A DNA stretch of 64,000 nucleotides. Origin: Myxococcales bacterium (GTDB taxonomy: Bacteria; Myxococcota_A; Polyangia; Polyangiales; Ga0077539). The notes beneath the pieces are model-generated. The model saw only the letters and a list, made by a program, of their open reading frames with translations, made no database searches and was not told the DNA's origin. The translations under genes were made by a program, and so were the position numbers. The first letter of the stretch is position 1, and each line of letters starts with the position of its first letter. Location: NCBI GenBank assembly GCA_016793325.1, contig JAEUKI010000077.1, forward strand, positions 124,001 to 188,000, read 5' to 3'. Positions 1 through 8,849 of the stretch are shown here, piece by piece.

Positions 1-3000
1 GGCGTGTTGCCAGACCGGCCGTCGCTGTTCGGAGCGGACAACGAGGTTCCCACCGCGCAGCTGCGCGTGGCGCAGACCGAGAAGACGATCGAGCGCCGCG
101 TCGTGACAGTGCTGCTCGCGGACGTGGGCGCCGTGCGCGACGGCGAGGCCGCGTGTCGAACGGTCGAGCGCGTGATCGCGCAGCACGGAGGCAACGCGCA
201 CCGACTGCTCGGGCGCAGGGTGCTCGCGCTCTTCGGCGCGCAGCGCACCGCGGGAGACGAGCCGGTTCGCGCAGCGCGCGCGGCGCTCGCGTTGCAGCAC
301 GAGCTGCCACCCGCGCGGGTCGCGCTCGGGACCGCGCGGGCGCTCGCGGGCGCGGGCGCTCCGCCGATGGAAGCGGTCGAGCGTTGCGCCAAAGACCTCG
401 AGCGAGCAGGCGGCGCCATCGCGGTCGACGAAGACACCGCGCGCGCCCTGCGAGCGCACTTCGTCGTCGAAGGCGCAGAGCGAAGCTGGGTGCTGCGGGG
501 CGAGCGCGCGAGCTACACCGCCGTCTCGTCGAAGCTGCTCGGTCGAGAAGTTCCCATGATGGGACGAGAGCGCGAGCTCGACTCGCTGCTCGACGCCGCG
601 CGCAACGCGCAGCGCGCGAAGTCCAACGCCGCTGCGCTCGTGACGGGCGCGCCGGGCATGGGCAAATCGCGGTTGCGCGTGGAGTTTCTGCGGCACCTCG
701 AGGCAGAGCACCCGTTCGCGCAGCTCGCGATTCGATGCGATCCGATGCTGCAGGACGTTCCCTTCGGAGCGCTCGGTCGCGCGGTGAGACACCGCGCGAT
801 GATCGAGCCCGATGACCATCCGCAGGTGCGCGCCGCGGCGCTCTCGCGTTGGGTTCGCTCGCTCGGCGCGAAGCTCGACTTCGACGTCCTGCGCGTCCTC
901 GCTGCGGTCGACGACGTACCCGACGCCCTCGGCGACGACGCGGACGCGCGCCGCGATCGACTCCGCGAAGGCGTCTCGCAGCTCCTCGGCGCGCTCGCGA
1001 AGAGCGTCGAGAAGACCCTCGTCGTGATCGTCGAAGACATCCAGTGGCTCGACGACGCCTCGGTCGACGCGCTCGGCTGGTCCCTCGAAGGAACAGGCGA
1101 ACACTGGCTCTTTCTTCTCGCCCTCGGTCGCCCCGAGGTCTTTCGTCGATGGCCGCGGCTGTGGGACGCGACGATGGCCGCGCGCATCGAGCTCGCGCCG
1201 CTGACCGAACGCGCGACCGAGCAGCTCGTGTGGGCCGCCCTCGGACCCGAGGCGCAGCCCTCGCGCGTGCGCGCCATCGTCGAGCGTTCGACAGGCAACC
1301 CGCTGTTCGCCGAGGAGCTCGTGCGCAGCGCGCTCGCGGACGACGGTGAGCTCCCGCTCGCGATTCAAGCGGCGTTTCAGGGGCGACTCGACGCGCTTCC
1401 GCCCGAGGCGAAGCGCGCCGCGCTCGTCGCGAGCGTCCTTGGAACCACCGTGTGGCCCGACGCCGTCAGCGCGATGGACCCGACGCTCTCGACGGACGCC
1501 GCGCTCGCCGCGCTCGTGCACCAAGAGCTCTTGTCCAAGCGCCAGCGCGCCAGGCTCGGGCGCCGCGAAGAGTTTCTCTTTCGCCACGCGCTCCTCCGCG
1601 AGACCGCGTACGCGATGCTCTCTCCCGAGGACGCTGCGCGATGCCACGCCGCTGCGGCGCGCTGGCTCGCGGCCGCGGGCGAGCGCGACGACGCGATCTT
1701 GGGCGAGCACTTCTTTCGCGCGGGCGACGGGCAACGCGCGGCCGAGCGCTTTCTCGACGCCGCGCGCCGCGCGCTCCGCGAGGGCGCCAACGTCGCGGCG
1801 CTCGCGCACACCGAACGCGGCGTCTCGGGCGCATCGATCGACAAAGAGACCCTCGCGCAGCTGCACTCGCTCGCGGCGGCGGCCGCGCACCGCTTGGGCC
1901 GCTACGACACGTCGCTCGAGCACAGCGCGCGCGGGCTCGCCCTGGACGCCTCGCGCGCGATCGAGCTGCAGCTCACGGGACAGCGCGCGCTCACGCTCCG
2001 TCGCACGGGGCGCGTTCGAGACGCGGTCGAGCTCATGCACGCGGCGCTCTCGCGGCGAACCGAGGCCGAAGACCGCGCGCCCGAGCAACCGCCGGCGACG
2101 TACGCCGCGCGGATCTACGTCGAGCTCGAGGGCGCGTGGGCAGACGTGCAGCGCATGGAGTTCGCGCGCGCCGAAGAGCGCGCAGCGGCGGTGCTCGAGA
2201 AGATCCCGGCGACCGCGGACAAGGGACTTCTGCTCGCGGCGCGGCACGCGCTCGCGCAAGCGCTCCACGGCGAAGAGAAGCTCGAGAGCGCGCTTCGTGA
2301 GCACCGCGCGGTGATCGACGGGGCCGAGGCCGAGGGCTATCGATGGCGCGCGATCGGCGCGCGGGTCGGACTCGGTCAAGTGCTGCTCGCGCTCGGGCTC
2401 ACCGAAGCGGCGCTGCGAGAGCTCGACACGGCCGTCGAACAGGCGCGCAACGCGGGGCTCCCGAGCTCCGAAGGTTACGCGCAGCACCAACGAGGCCGCG
2501 CGCTCGCGCGATTGTGGCGCGCGCAAGAGGCAGAAGACGCCCAGCGCCGCGCCGCGGAGATCGCAGCAAACCTGGGAAACCCCGCGCTCGAAGCGAGCGC
2601 CCTCGCCGCGCGGGCGACGATCGCGGCGCACGAGGGGCGCGCGGACGAGGCGCGCGCGTTTTGCGAGAGGGCGCTCGGGTTTTCGGCGATTCCTCGCGGG
2701 TGGGCGGCGACGGCGCTCGCGGTCAACGCGTGGCTCTCGGCGCGCGCGAGAGACGTGGCCGCGGCGCGAAGCGCGCTCGAAGAGGCGCTCTCGCGCGTCG
2801 ACGAAGGGGGCGAAGACGAAGGCGACGAGAGCGCCCTCTCGATCGTGTTTCTCGCGTGCGCGAGGATCAACGAGGGGGTCCTCGCCGAGCGCGCGCGGCG
2901 CGCGGCGAAGCGTCGCTTCGATCACCGCGCGGACATGGTGAGCGACCCTGCGCTGCGCGCGTCCGTGCGATCGCTCGCGCGGTCGATCACCGAGCAGCGG

Positions 3001-3003
3001 TAG
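1..3003 (+). CDS. AAA-ATPase/TPR signalling protein (5' end outside window)
   Basis: The reading frame is open at the left edge, so the protein is probably truncated; the first in-window start would be GTG at 4 (999 aa). Residues about 30-180 look like a degenerate nucleotide-cyclase-like region. From about residue 185 a predicted STAND/AAA ATPase follows (GREVPMMGRERELD, Walker A GAPGMGKS near residues 215-222, Walker B VVIVEDIQWLDD near 340-351). Residues about 560-960 are Ala/Arg-rich helical repeats of TPR type. This order is common in myxobacterial regulators that carry an N-terminal Ser/Thr kinase domain, which would lie upstream of the window; that part is inference. The gene ends 18 bp before the convergent proS stop. 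The ATPase assignment is firm, the cellular target is unknown. Confidence 0.75.
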   Translation, partial: GVLPDRPSLFGADNEVPTAQLRVAQTEKTIERRVVTVLLADVGAVRDGEAACRTVERVIAQHGGNAHRLLGRRVLALFGAQRTAGDEPVRAARAALALQHELPPARVALGTARALAGAGAPPMEAVERCAKDLERAGGAIAVDEDTARALRAHFVVEGAERSWVLRGERASYTAVSSKLLGREVPMMGRERELDSLLDAARNAQRAKSNAAALVTGAPGMGKSRLRVEFLRHLEAEHPFAQLAIRCDPMLQDVPFGALGRAVRHRAMIEPDDHPQVRAAALSRWVRSLGAKLDFDVLRVLAAVDDVPDALGDDADARRDRLREGVSQLLGALAKSVEKTLVVIVEDIQWLDDASVDALGWSLEGTGEHWLFLLALGRPEVFRRWPRLWDATMAARIELAPLTERATEQLVWAALGPEAQPSRVRAIVERSTGNPLFAEELVRSALADDGELPLAIQAAFQGRLDALPPEAKRAALVASVLGTTVWPDAVSAMDPTLSTDAALAALVHQELLSKRQRARLGRREEFLFRHALLRETAYAMLSPEDAARCHAAAARWLAAAGERDDAILGEHFFRAGDGQRAAERFLDAARRALREGANVAALAHTERGVSGASIDKETLAQLHSLAAAAAHRLGRYDTSLEHSARGLALDASRAIELQLTGQRALTLRRTGRVRDAVELMHAALSRRTEAEDRAPEQPPATYAARIYVELEGAWADVQRMEFARAEERAAAVLEKIPATADKGLLLAARHALAQALHGEEKLESALREHRAVIDGAEAEGYRWRAIGARVGLGQVLLALGLTEAALRELDTAVEQARNAGLPSSEGYAQHQRGRALARLWRAQEAEDAQRRAAEIAANLGNPALEASALAARATIAAHEGRADEARAFCERALGFSAIPRGWAATALAVNAWLSARARDVAAARSALEEALSRVDEGGEDEGDESALSIVFLACARINEGVLAERARRAAKRRFDHRADMVSDPALRASVRSLARSITEQR

Positions 3004-3021
3004 CGGGCGGCCCGGTCTCGC

Positions 3022-4518
3022 TCAGTACGCGCGCGCGAAGATCACGCGCTGCTTGCTCGGCGCTCCCGTGAGCACGCACTTGCCGGTCTCGCCGTCGCTC
3101 TCGAGGGGAATGCAGCGGATCGTGGCCTTGGTCTCGTCCTTGATCTTCGCTTCGGTCTCTGCGGTTCCGTCCCAGTGGGCGAGGACGAAGTTGCCGATCT
3201 TTCCGTCGCCGTCGAGCGCCTGCTTGAGCTCGTCGTACGAGTCGGCCTTGACCGTGTGCGCGTCGCGAAACGCGCGGGCGCGGTCGTAGAGCGACTTTTG
3301 AATCTCGGGCATCAGGTTGGCGAGCGTCGCGCCGATCCCCTCGATCGGCGAGAACGTCTTGTCCTTCGCGTCCTTGTCGCGGCGCTTGATCACGCACGTC
3401 CCGCCGTCGACGTCGCGCGGACCGATCTCGACGCGCACAGGAACGCCCTTCTGCTCCCACTCGAAGTGCTTGGCGCCCGGCCGCAGCTCTTCGCGCGCGT
3501 CGAACACGCACTCGAGCCCCGCGTCGATCGCCGCGCGACGAACCTTGTCGCACGCCTCGAAGACCTTGGTCTTCTCCGCGTCGCTCTTGAAAATAGGCAC
3601 CACGGCCACGTGAATGGGCGCGAGCGCCGGCGGCAGCACGAGCCCGTTGTCGTCCGAGTGGGTCATGATGAGCCCGCCCACGAGGCGCGTAGAGACGCCC
3701 CACGAGGTCTGCCAGACGAAGTCTTCTTTGCCGTCCTTCGTCTGAAACTTCACGCCGAACGCCTTGCCGAAATTCTGGCCGAGGTCGTGGGACGTTCCGG
3801 ACTGGAGGGCCTTTCCGTCTTGCATCATCGCCTCGATGCAGAACGTCGAGACCGCGCCGGCGAAGCGCTCGGACGCGCTCTTCTCGCCCTTGATCACGGG
3901 CACCGCCATCACGTGTTCGGCGAAGTCCGCGTACACGTCGAGCATCCTGCGCACTTCGGCCATCGCGTCAGCGTGATCGGCGTGCGCCGTGTGGCCTTCT
4001 TGCCAGAGAAACTCCGTCGTCCGCAGGAACAACCGCGTGCGCATCTCCCACCGCATCACGTTGGCCCATTGGTTGATGAGCAGCGGGAGGTCGCGATAGC
4101 TCTGGATCCACTTGGCGAAGAAGTGACCGATGATGGTCTCGCTCGTGGGGCGGATGACGTACTCCTCCTCGAGCTTGTTTCGCACTTCGATGGTGGCCTT
4201 GCCGGTCTCGTCCTTGACGGCGCGCAGGCCCGAGTGCGTGACGACCGCGCACTCCATCGCGAAGCCATCGACGTGCTGCGCTTCTTTCGCGAGGAAGCTC
4301 TTCGGGATCAGCAGCGGAAAATACGCGTTCTTGTGTCCCGTTGCTTTGAAGCGCCTGTCGAGCTCGCTCTGGATCTTCTCCCAGATGGCGTAGCCGTGCG
4401 GCTTGATGACCATACATCCGCGAACGACCTCGGCGTTTTCGGCGAGGTCACCCTGGCGGATGACGTCCTGATACCACTGAGCAAAATCCTTGGAGCGAGG
4501 GGTGATTGCGTCGGCCAT
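3022..4518 (-). CDS. proS: Proline--tRNA ligase
   Basis: This cytoplasmic class II aminoacyl-tRNA synthetase charges tRNA-Pro with proline. The 498-aa length fits the short archaeal/eukaryotic-like ProRS, which lacks the editing insertion of the bacterial long form. Visible class II elements are the motif 2 region (RPTSETIIGHFFAKW, then RWEMRTRLFLRTTEFLWQEG) and the motif 3 region (GVSTRLVGGLIMTHSDDNG). The C-terminus ends in an aromatic residue (VIFARAY), as in this subtype. It starts at ATG 4518; a TACAGC box lies about 15 nt upstream. It faces the divergent gene at 4635. proA, proB and proC occur within the next 17 kb. Confidence 0.95.
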   Translation of the reverse strand: MADAITPRSKDFAQWYQDVIRQGDLAENAEVVRGCMVIKPHGYAIWEKIQSELDRRFKATGHKNAYFPLLIPKSFLAKEAQHVDGFAMECAVVTHSGLRAVKDETGKATIEVRNKLEEEYVIRPTSETIIGHFFAKWIQSYRDLPLLINQWANVMRWEMRTRLFLRTTEFLWQEGHTAHADHADAMAEVRRMLDVYADFAEHVMAVPVIKGEKSASERFAGAVSTFCIEAMMQDGKALQSGTSHDLGQNFGKAFGVKFQTKDGKEDFVWQTSWGVSTRLVGGLIMTHSDDNGLVLPPALAPIHVAVVPIFKSDAEKTKVFEACDKVRRAAIDAGLECVFDAREELRPGAKHFEWEQKGVPVRVEIGPRDVDGGTCVIKRRDKDAKDKTFSPIEGIGATLANLMPEIQKSLYDRARAFRDAHTVKADSYDELKQALDGDGKIGNFVLAHWDGTAETEAKIKDETKATIRCIPLESDGETGKCVLTGAPSKQRVIFARAY

Positions 4519-4634
4519 GACTTTTCGGTGGTCGCTGTACCACGCGCAGCGCGGCTGGCGTAGCCTGCTATCGAATCAACGCCCAAGGTCATCGCCCGTG
4601 CACCACGCGCCTGGCCGAGAAAGGTAGTTCGTCG

Positions 4635-5381
4635 ATGAATCGTCACGTTGTCGCTGCGTCGCTCTTGATCCTCGCGCTCGCCGAAGAGGGATGTCGCCGC
4701 CGGCGTCGCCGTGCGGACGACGAAGACGATCAGCAGCAAACCATGCAGCAACCGGGGATGATGCAGCCAGGAATGCAGCCAGGAATGCAGCCGGGGATGC
4801 AGCCAGGAATGATGCAGCCCGGAATGATGCAACCGGGAATGCAGCCAGGAATGCAGCCAGGAATGCAGCCAGGAATGATGCAACCGGGGATGCAACCGGG
4901 GATGCAACCAGGGATGCAACCGGGAATGCAGCCAGGAATGCAGCCCGGAATGCAGCCCACGCAGCCGACTGCGGGCGGTGGAGGACGCATGGGCGTCGCG
5001 CGGCTCAGCGGCTCGATCGCGATGGGTGCGACCATCGCGGGAGCGCTCGAGCAGGGTGACAACACGCTCGAGGATCAATCGCTCGGCGACGACTACGGGA
5101 TCATGCTGACCGCAGGAATGCCCGTGACCATCGTCGTGCGCGGCGGCCCTCGCACCGACGCGCCGGGACAAATGGTCGACGCGTACGCGATGCTCGGCAT
5201 CAACGGAACGACCCTCGCCACCAACGACGACATCGGCGCGGGCAACCTCAACAGCCGAATCGTCTACACGCCCACGACGACGGGGATGCACACGCTTCGC
5301 GTCTCGACCGCGGGCTCGGGGCTGAAGATGGGCGCGTACACGGTGACCGTGTTTCCGGGCGCGAACCCGATGGCGCTCTGA
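4635..5381 (+). CDS. Putative lipoprotein with MQPG repeats and PPC-like C-terminal domain
   Basis: The 248-aa protein begins with a short hydrophobic signal (VVAASLLILALAEEGC); Cys20 could be lipidated, although Glu-Glu before Gly-Cys is an unusual lipobox. A basic and acidic stretch follows, then 16 tandem units ending in Pro-Gly (MQPG or MMQPG) over residues about 37-107, then a Gly linker. The last 120 residues resemble a bacterial pre-peptidase C-terminal (PPC) beta domain: a TLATNDDIGAGNLNSRIVY stretch, then GAYTVTVF near the end. It is probably exported and may use the flexible Met/Gln/Pro/Gly spacer to hold the beta domain away from the membrane. The function is unknown. The antisense frame across the repeat is also open but is a shadow. 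Confidence 0.7.
   Translation: MNRHVVAASLLILALAEEGCRRRRRRADDEDDQQQTMQQPGMMQPGMQPGMQPGMQPGMMQPGMMQPGMQPGMQPGMQPGMMQPGMQPGMQPGMQPGMQPGMQPGMQPTQPTAGGGGRMGVARLSGSIAMGATIAGALEQGDNTLEDQSLGDDYGIMLTAGMPVTIVVRGGPRTDAPGQMVDAYAMLGINGTTLATNDDIGAGNLNSRIVYTPTTTGMHTLRVSTAGSGLKMGAYTVTVFPGANPMAL
4743..4962 (+). repeat. In-gene 12/15-bp tandem repeat encoding (M)MQPG units
   Basis: About 220 bp consists of units of the form ATG CAG CCA GGA, some with an extra leading ATG, coding for 16 MQPG-type units. Codon third positions vary between units (CCA/CCC/CCG, GGA/GGG), so the array is not a recent perfect expansion. Such arrays usually vary in copy number between strains. Confidence 0.9.
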
Positions 5382-5426
5382 ACGGTCGATCCGCCGCGCG
5401 AAAAGTGCTACCGAGCCCTCGCGCTC

Positions 5427-6530
5427 ATGGCACTCGAACTGTTCACCAAGCTCCCCCTCGGCGGCGTCGACCGTCGCTCGCTCGTCCCGCTCCTCGCCTC
5501 GCAAGGGCCGACGGTCGCGCGAGACGACCTCGCGAAGGCGCGCGCGTCGATCACCGCGCAACACGCAGCGATCCCCAGTGATTCGTGCGTGCTGTTGCTC
5601 GGCGGCTCCAACGGGATCCTCCGCGCGCTCGCGATCCAGCTGCTCTTCGGAGAGCGCGTCGCGGTGTTCGCCGTTCACTACGACAGCGAGAAGCTGCAGA
5701 TCGGGACGCACCACGCGCGCGCCATCACTGAGGCGGCAAACGAAGCGGGCGTCTTCGCGAGCTTCGTCAACGACGACGCGACGAACCCCGCGACGATCGC
5801 GTCGGTGGTCGAGCAGTTGAAGGGCAAGTTTCGCTGCGTGCACCTCGTCAACGGGATCGCCGCCGGCGCGACCAAGCGCTACGCCGAACACGGAACGGCG
5901 CAGGTCCCCGACCTCGACGTCGCCTTCGATCCCGTCCGACAAACACCGGACTTCTCAGCGTGGGACAAGATTCGCAAAGTCGGGCTCGTCCAAGTCGAGA
6001 CCGCGAGCGATCAGGACATCGAGCGCACGAACAAGTTCATGGGCCGCTCGACCGATCCCTGGGCCGACGCCCTCGCGGCCGCAGGCCTCTTGATCCGCGG
6101 CGAGAGCTTGGTGGCCTTCGCCGACTACGAGTTCGAAGCGAAGGACCCCGTCTACGGAATGGGTCCGCTGGCGGGCGCGAAGATCCTTCAGCGCGAGAGC
6201 CTCGCGCGCATCGGCCGCGAGCTCGGGGTGCGCACGACGCGCCTCTGCTACCCCCCGATGAACACGACGGCGATCGGCGCGATTCCGGGCGGGCTCCTCA
6301 AGTTTGCAGGGAGCGCCGAACTCATGCTGCGCAACGGGACGTACGCGAACCTCGCGTCGCTCGCGGCCTCGTCGATCCCAGCGTTTCGCCCGGATTTTCG
6401 CGACGAAGCGCTCTACCTCGACCTCGCGTACAAGGCTGTTCGTCGCGACTTCGACGCGCTCGTCGCCGACGTGGACAACGACAACCTCCGCGACAAGCTC
6501 CGCACCGTCATCGGCCACGAAGGGCTGTGA
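5427..6530 (+). CDS. FabV-like enoyl reductase (divergent)
   Basis: The 367-aa protein shows the architecture of the FabV/trans-2-enoyl-CoA reductase family, NADH-dependent enzymes that reduce the 2,3 double bond of enoyl-ACP or enoyl-CoA. A Rossmann-type start is seen at residues 55-70 (VLLLGGSNGILRALAI). The stretch VETASDQDIERTNKFMG followed by DPWADALAAAGLL mirrors the FabV segment before the active site. Tyr243 and Lys252 are spaced as Y-X8-K, the FabV catalytic pattern. The canonical SYxGP loop is replaced by FADYEFEAKD and the nucleotide loop is altered, so substrate or cofactor may differ. It is convergent with, and 5 bp from, the MBL-fold gene. A TACCGA box lies 12 nt before the ATG. 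Confidence 0.6.
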   Translation: MALELFTKLPLGGVDRRSLVPLLASQGPTVARDDLAKARASITAQHAAIPSDSCVLLLGGSNGILRALAIQLLFGERVAVFAVHYDSEKLQIGTHHARAITEAANEAGVFASFVNDDATNPATIASVVEQLKGKFRCVHLVNGIAAGATKRYAEHGTAQVPDLDVAFDPVRQTPDFSAWDKIRKVGLVQVETASDQDIERTNKFMGRSTDPWADALAAAGLLIRGESLVAFADYEFEAKDPVYGMGPLAGAKILQRESLARIGRELGVRTTRLCYPPMNTTAIGAIPGGLLKFAGSAELMLRNGTYANLASLAASSIPAFRPDFRDEALYLDLAYKAVRRDFDALVADVDNDNLRDKLRTVIGHEGL

Positions 6531-6534
6531 TCGC

Positions 6535-7773
6535 TCACTTGTTCGCGGCGTCTTCGTACACGCCCCGCGCCATCAAGCTCGTCTCGCGCTCGGCGCGCGC
6601 TCGGTAGATCGCCGCGCGCCTCGCGCGGATCCCAGCGTCCTCGGGGGATGCGCGCCCAGCCCACTCGGCGAGCTCGCACGCGAGGCGAAGCTCGCCCGCG
6701 GCGCAGAGCTTCTCGGCGCGATCGATGAGCGCCGTGGCCCCACCCGCGAGCGACGCCACCTCGTTGGCGAGCGCGTCGGGGTGCGAGGGCTTGAGGTGCG
6801 CGGGGTTTCCGTCGTACCAGCCGCCGTACAATCGCCAGAGATTTCGCAGGATGAACTCGGGCTCGTCGTACACGGGCCGGAGCCACGGCTTGGCGAGCAG
6901 GGACTCGTCGACGCGCACGCGCGCGATCACGTCGGCGAGCGCGAGCCCCTCGTTCATGAGCGCGACGCACTGATCGTGCAGCGAACGAAGGAGCGCGGCG
7001 CTCGTCTCGAGGACCTCGCGCACCACGTCTTCGCCCTCGATCGCCGGCCCGTGACCGGGAAAGAGAATCCGCGCGTTCTTGGCGCGCATCGCGTCGAGGG
7101 CGTTGGCCCACTCGAGCGGGTATCGCTGGACTTTTTGAGGGTTTCCGCAGTTGGGCGAGGCCCAGATGACGAGGTCGCCCGTGCAGATCGCGCGCGATGG
7201 CTCGACGTAGGCCCACAGGTGGTCGTCGGTCTCTCCTCGGTCGTGACGGAGCTCGATCGTCACGCCGCCCTTTGAAATCGTGTGCGCTTTCGACACGAGC
7301 ACGTCCGGCTGGCGGTACTGCGTGGGCCACTGCAAGCCCGGCACACGAAATTGCCGCGCGTTGATCGCCGCGTTGTACCCGGCGGTCTTCACGTAGCGCT
7401 CGAAGCGCTTCGGAACGAGCTCGTGCGCGATCACCGTCGGCCGCGCGCCTCCAGCGCCCGCGCTGTCGTCGTCCCACAAGAACGCGCCCATCACGTGGTC
7501 CGCGTGCCCGTGCGTGTACACGATCGTGTCCGCCGGCGCGCGGGTCCACCCGCGAATCGCACCGTGAATCATCGCGCCGGTGAGCTGCGAGCCCGTGTCC
7601 ACGACGATGAGCCCCTCGCCCGTGTCGATGGCGACCGCGTTCGCGAAGCCCGACACGAACGCGATGCCCGGCGCGTACTCCTCGAGTCCCAAGAACGTCG
7701 TAAACGGGTTTTGCTCCTCGGGGCGAACGGCGCCCGAGAGAAGCTGCGCGGCGAAGTCACGAACGGCTCCCAT
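6535..7773 (-). CDS. MBL-fold metallo-hydrolase, alkyl-sulfatase-like
   Basis: The 412-aa protein has a metallo-beta-lactamase fold in its N-terminal half with the metal motif THGHADHVMG (His88, His90, Asp92, His93). A later metal-ligand Asp/His pair is probably in FPGHGPAIEG. The helical C-terminal half with PHLKPSHPDALANEVASLAGG resembles the dimerisation region of SDS-hydrolase/BDS1-type alkyl sulfatases. No signal peptide is visible, so a cytoplasmic hydrolase is likely; the substrate is unknown. The ATG at 7773 has a TATCAT box 8 nt upstream. It lies 42 bp downstream of a lipoprotein gene on the same strand, so it may be read both from proA and from its own promoter. Confidence 0.8.
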   Translation of the reverse strand: MGAVRDFAAQLLSGAVRPEEQNPFTTFLGLEEYAPGIAFVSGFANAVAIDTGEGLIVVDTGSQLTGAMIHGAIRGWTRAPADTIVYTHGHADHVMGAFLWDDDSAGAGGARPTVIAHELVPKRFERYVKTAGYNAAINARQFRVPGLQWPTQYRQPDVLVSKAHTISKGGVTIELRHDRGETDDHLWAYVEPSRAICTGDLVIWASPNCGNPQKVQRYPLEWANALDAMRAKNARILFPGHGPAIEGEDVVREVLETSAALLRSLHDQCVALMNEGLALADVIARVRVDESLLAKPWLRPVYDEPEFILRNLWRLYGGWYDGNPAHLKPSHPDALANEVASLAGGATALIDRAEKLCAAGELRLACELAEWAGRASPEDAGIRARRAAIYRARAERETSLMARGVYEDAANK

Positions 7774-7781
7774 GGGCGGAG

Positions 7782-7787
7782 ATGATA
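7782..7787 (-). promoter_or_regulatory. TATCAT -10-like box, 8 nt before start codon
   Basis: On the minus strand TATCAT ends 8 nt before the ATG at 7773. A -10 element this close would give a transcript starting at or within a couple of bases of the start codon. No convincing -35 or Shine-Dalgarno is visible. It is one of several TANNNT boxes at this spacing in the window. Confidence 0.45.
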
Positions 7788-7815
7788 CGGGTTCGCGGGG
7801 CGCAACGCGCGCGCG

Positions 7816-8829
7816 TCAGTACAGCGTCACGGTCGACGCAGCGGCGGAGGGCCCCGCGAACCACGGGGTGAAACTCGCGGCGTACGAGTGTGAGCGCCGC
7901 CAGAAATAGCGATAGCGAAGCCCCTCCTCCGCGCGCACACCTCGAGCAGTCCACTCGGTCGAGTCCTGATTGGAGACCTCGTTGGCGTCGAGCGCGATCG
8001 GTTGAACGACCCTCATCGCCCGGGCGGCGCTGTACGAATACCCACCGTGCTCGACGCCCGTCACGTCGCGGCGACCGGCGAAGTAGATCTCGTAGTTTCG
8101 CGCGGGGGTGCCGAGGAGCTGCCGCACACCACCGTGGACGTCGACCGCGACGGGACCACCCTCTCCGCTCCAAGGGAAGTCCATCGGAACGTTCATCGAT
8201 CCGCGGAACAAGTGTCCGATGCGATACGACCCATCGCGCATGATCGAGGGCCCGTAGTCGCGCTTGAGCATCAAGAAGTGACTGAGAAACTCGAACTCGA
8301 GCGCCGTCGCTCTCGCGTCGCCCACCCGCACTTCGGTGTCGGCAAACGTCTCGCCGACGGTCACCCGAAGCGTCGTCTCGCGCGGAAACACCGTTGTCAC
8401 GCGGCCGTCGATCGTGTCTGTCGCCTCGTTGACCGTAAACGTGTACGCCCGAACGCTGCGGTCTTCGAAGCGCGTCGTGCAGTCGGTGCCCGACAGCCTG
8501 CGCACGCGAGAGGAGCTTCGCGTCGCGCGATTTCCTCGAAGCGGCTCGGGGTCGAGCACCTCTCGCTCGTCCGTGGTCTCGTCGCGCGTCTGCGCGTCGG
8601 AGTTGGTGCACATCCCCGCGGGCGTGAGACGGAGCATGCGAACCACGACGTGCGGCTCGTCGTTGCGCTGGCTCAACTGCGTCCAATTCGCGGCGTTGCG
8701 CCGATGCTCCTCCGCTCGACGCGCCTCGATCTGCAGCAGAAACGCCTCGAGGCACCCAGGGAGCCCCGCCGCGCACAGCGCGATCGCCGCGAGCGTGCAG
8801 GGACGTCGCTGAACGCGATTTGATTTCAT
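7816..8829 (-). CDS. Hypothetical lipoprotein
   Basis: The 337-aa protein begins MKSNRVQRRP, has a hydrophobic segment and a clean lipobox LPGC (Cys26), so it should be lipidated and exported. I chose ATG 8829 because GGGGGA lies 4 nt upstream; an upstream in-frame ATG at 8850 (overlapping the proA stop as TGATG) would bury the signal peptide behind seven extra residues. The mature part is beta-rich, with Asp- and Arg-rich surfaces, FSVRAYTFTVNEATDTID-like strands and repeated Tyr/Gly pairs near the C-terminus. I recognise no family. It lies between proA and the MBL gene in a likely operon. Confidence 0.7.
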   Translation of the reverse strand: MKSNRVQRRPCTLAAIALCAAGLPGCLEAFLLQIEARRAEEHRRNAANWTQLSQRNDEPHVVVRMLRLTPAGMCTNSDAQTRDETTDEREVLDPEPLRGNRATRSSSRVRRLSGTDCTTRFEDRSVRAYTFTVNEATDTIDGRVTTVFPRETTLRVTVGETFADTEVRVGDARATALEFEFLSHFLMLKRDYGPSIMRDGSYRIGHLFRGSMNVPMDFPWSGEGGPVAVDVHGGVRQLLGTPARNYEIYFAGRRDVTGVEHGGYSYSAARAMRVVQPIALDANEVSNQDSTEWTARGVRAEEGLRYRYFWRRSHSYAASFTPWFAGPSAAASTVTLY

Positions 8830-8849
8830 GTGTTCCCCCGCGCGGACCA

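Noticed and set aside
1..3003. Calling the first gene a complete adenylate cyclase
   Set aside because: The cyclase-like region lacks visible catalytic motifs and the frame is open to the window edge.
4308..5942. Minus-strand frame with long SWLH/SRLH or IPGC repeats across 4.7-5.0 kb
   Set aside because: It is the antisense of the MQPG repeat; the sense protein has a signal peptide and a PPC-like domain, the antisense nothing.
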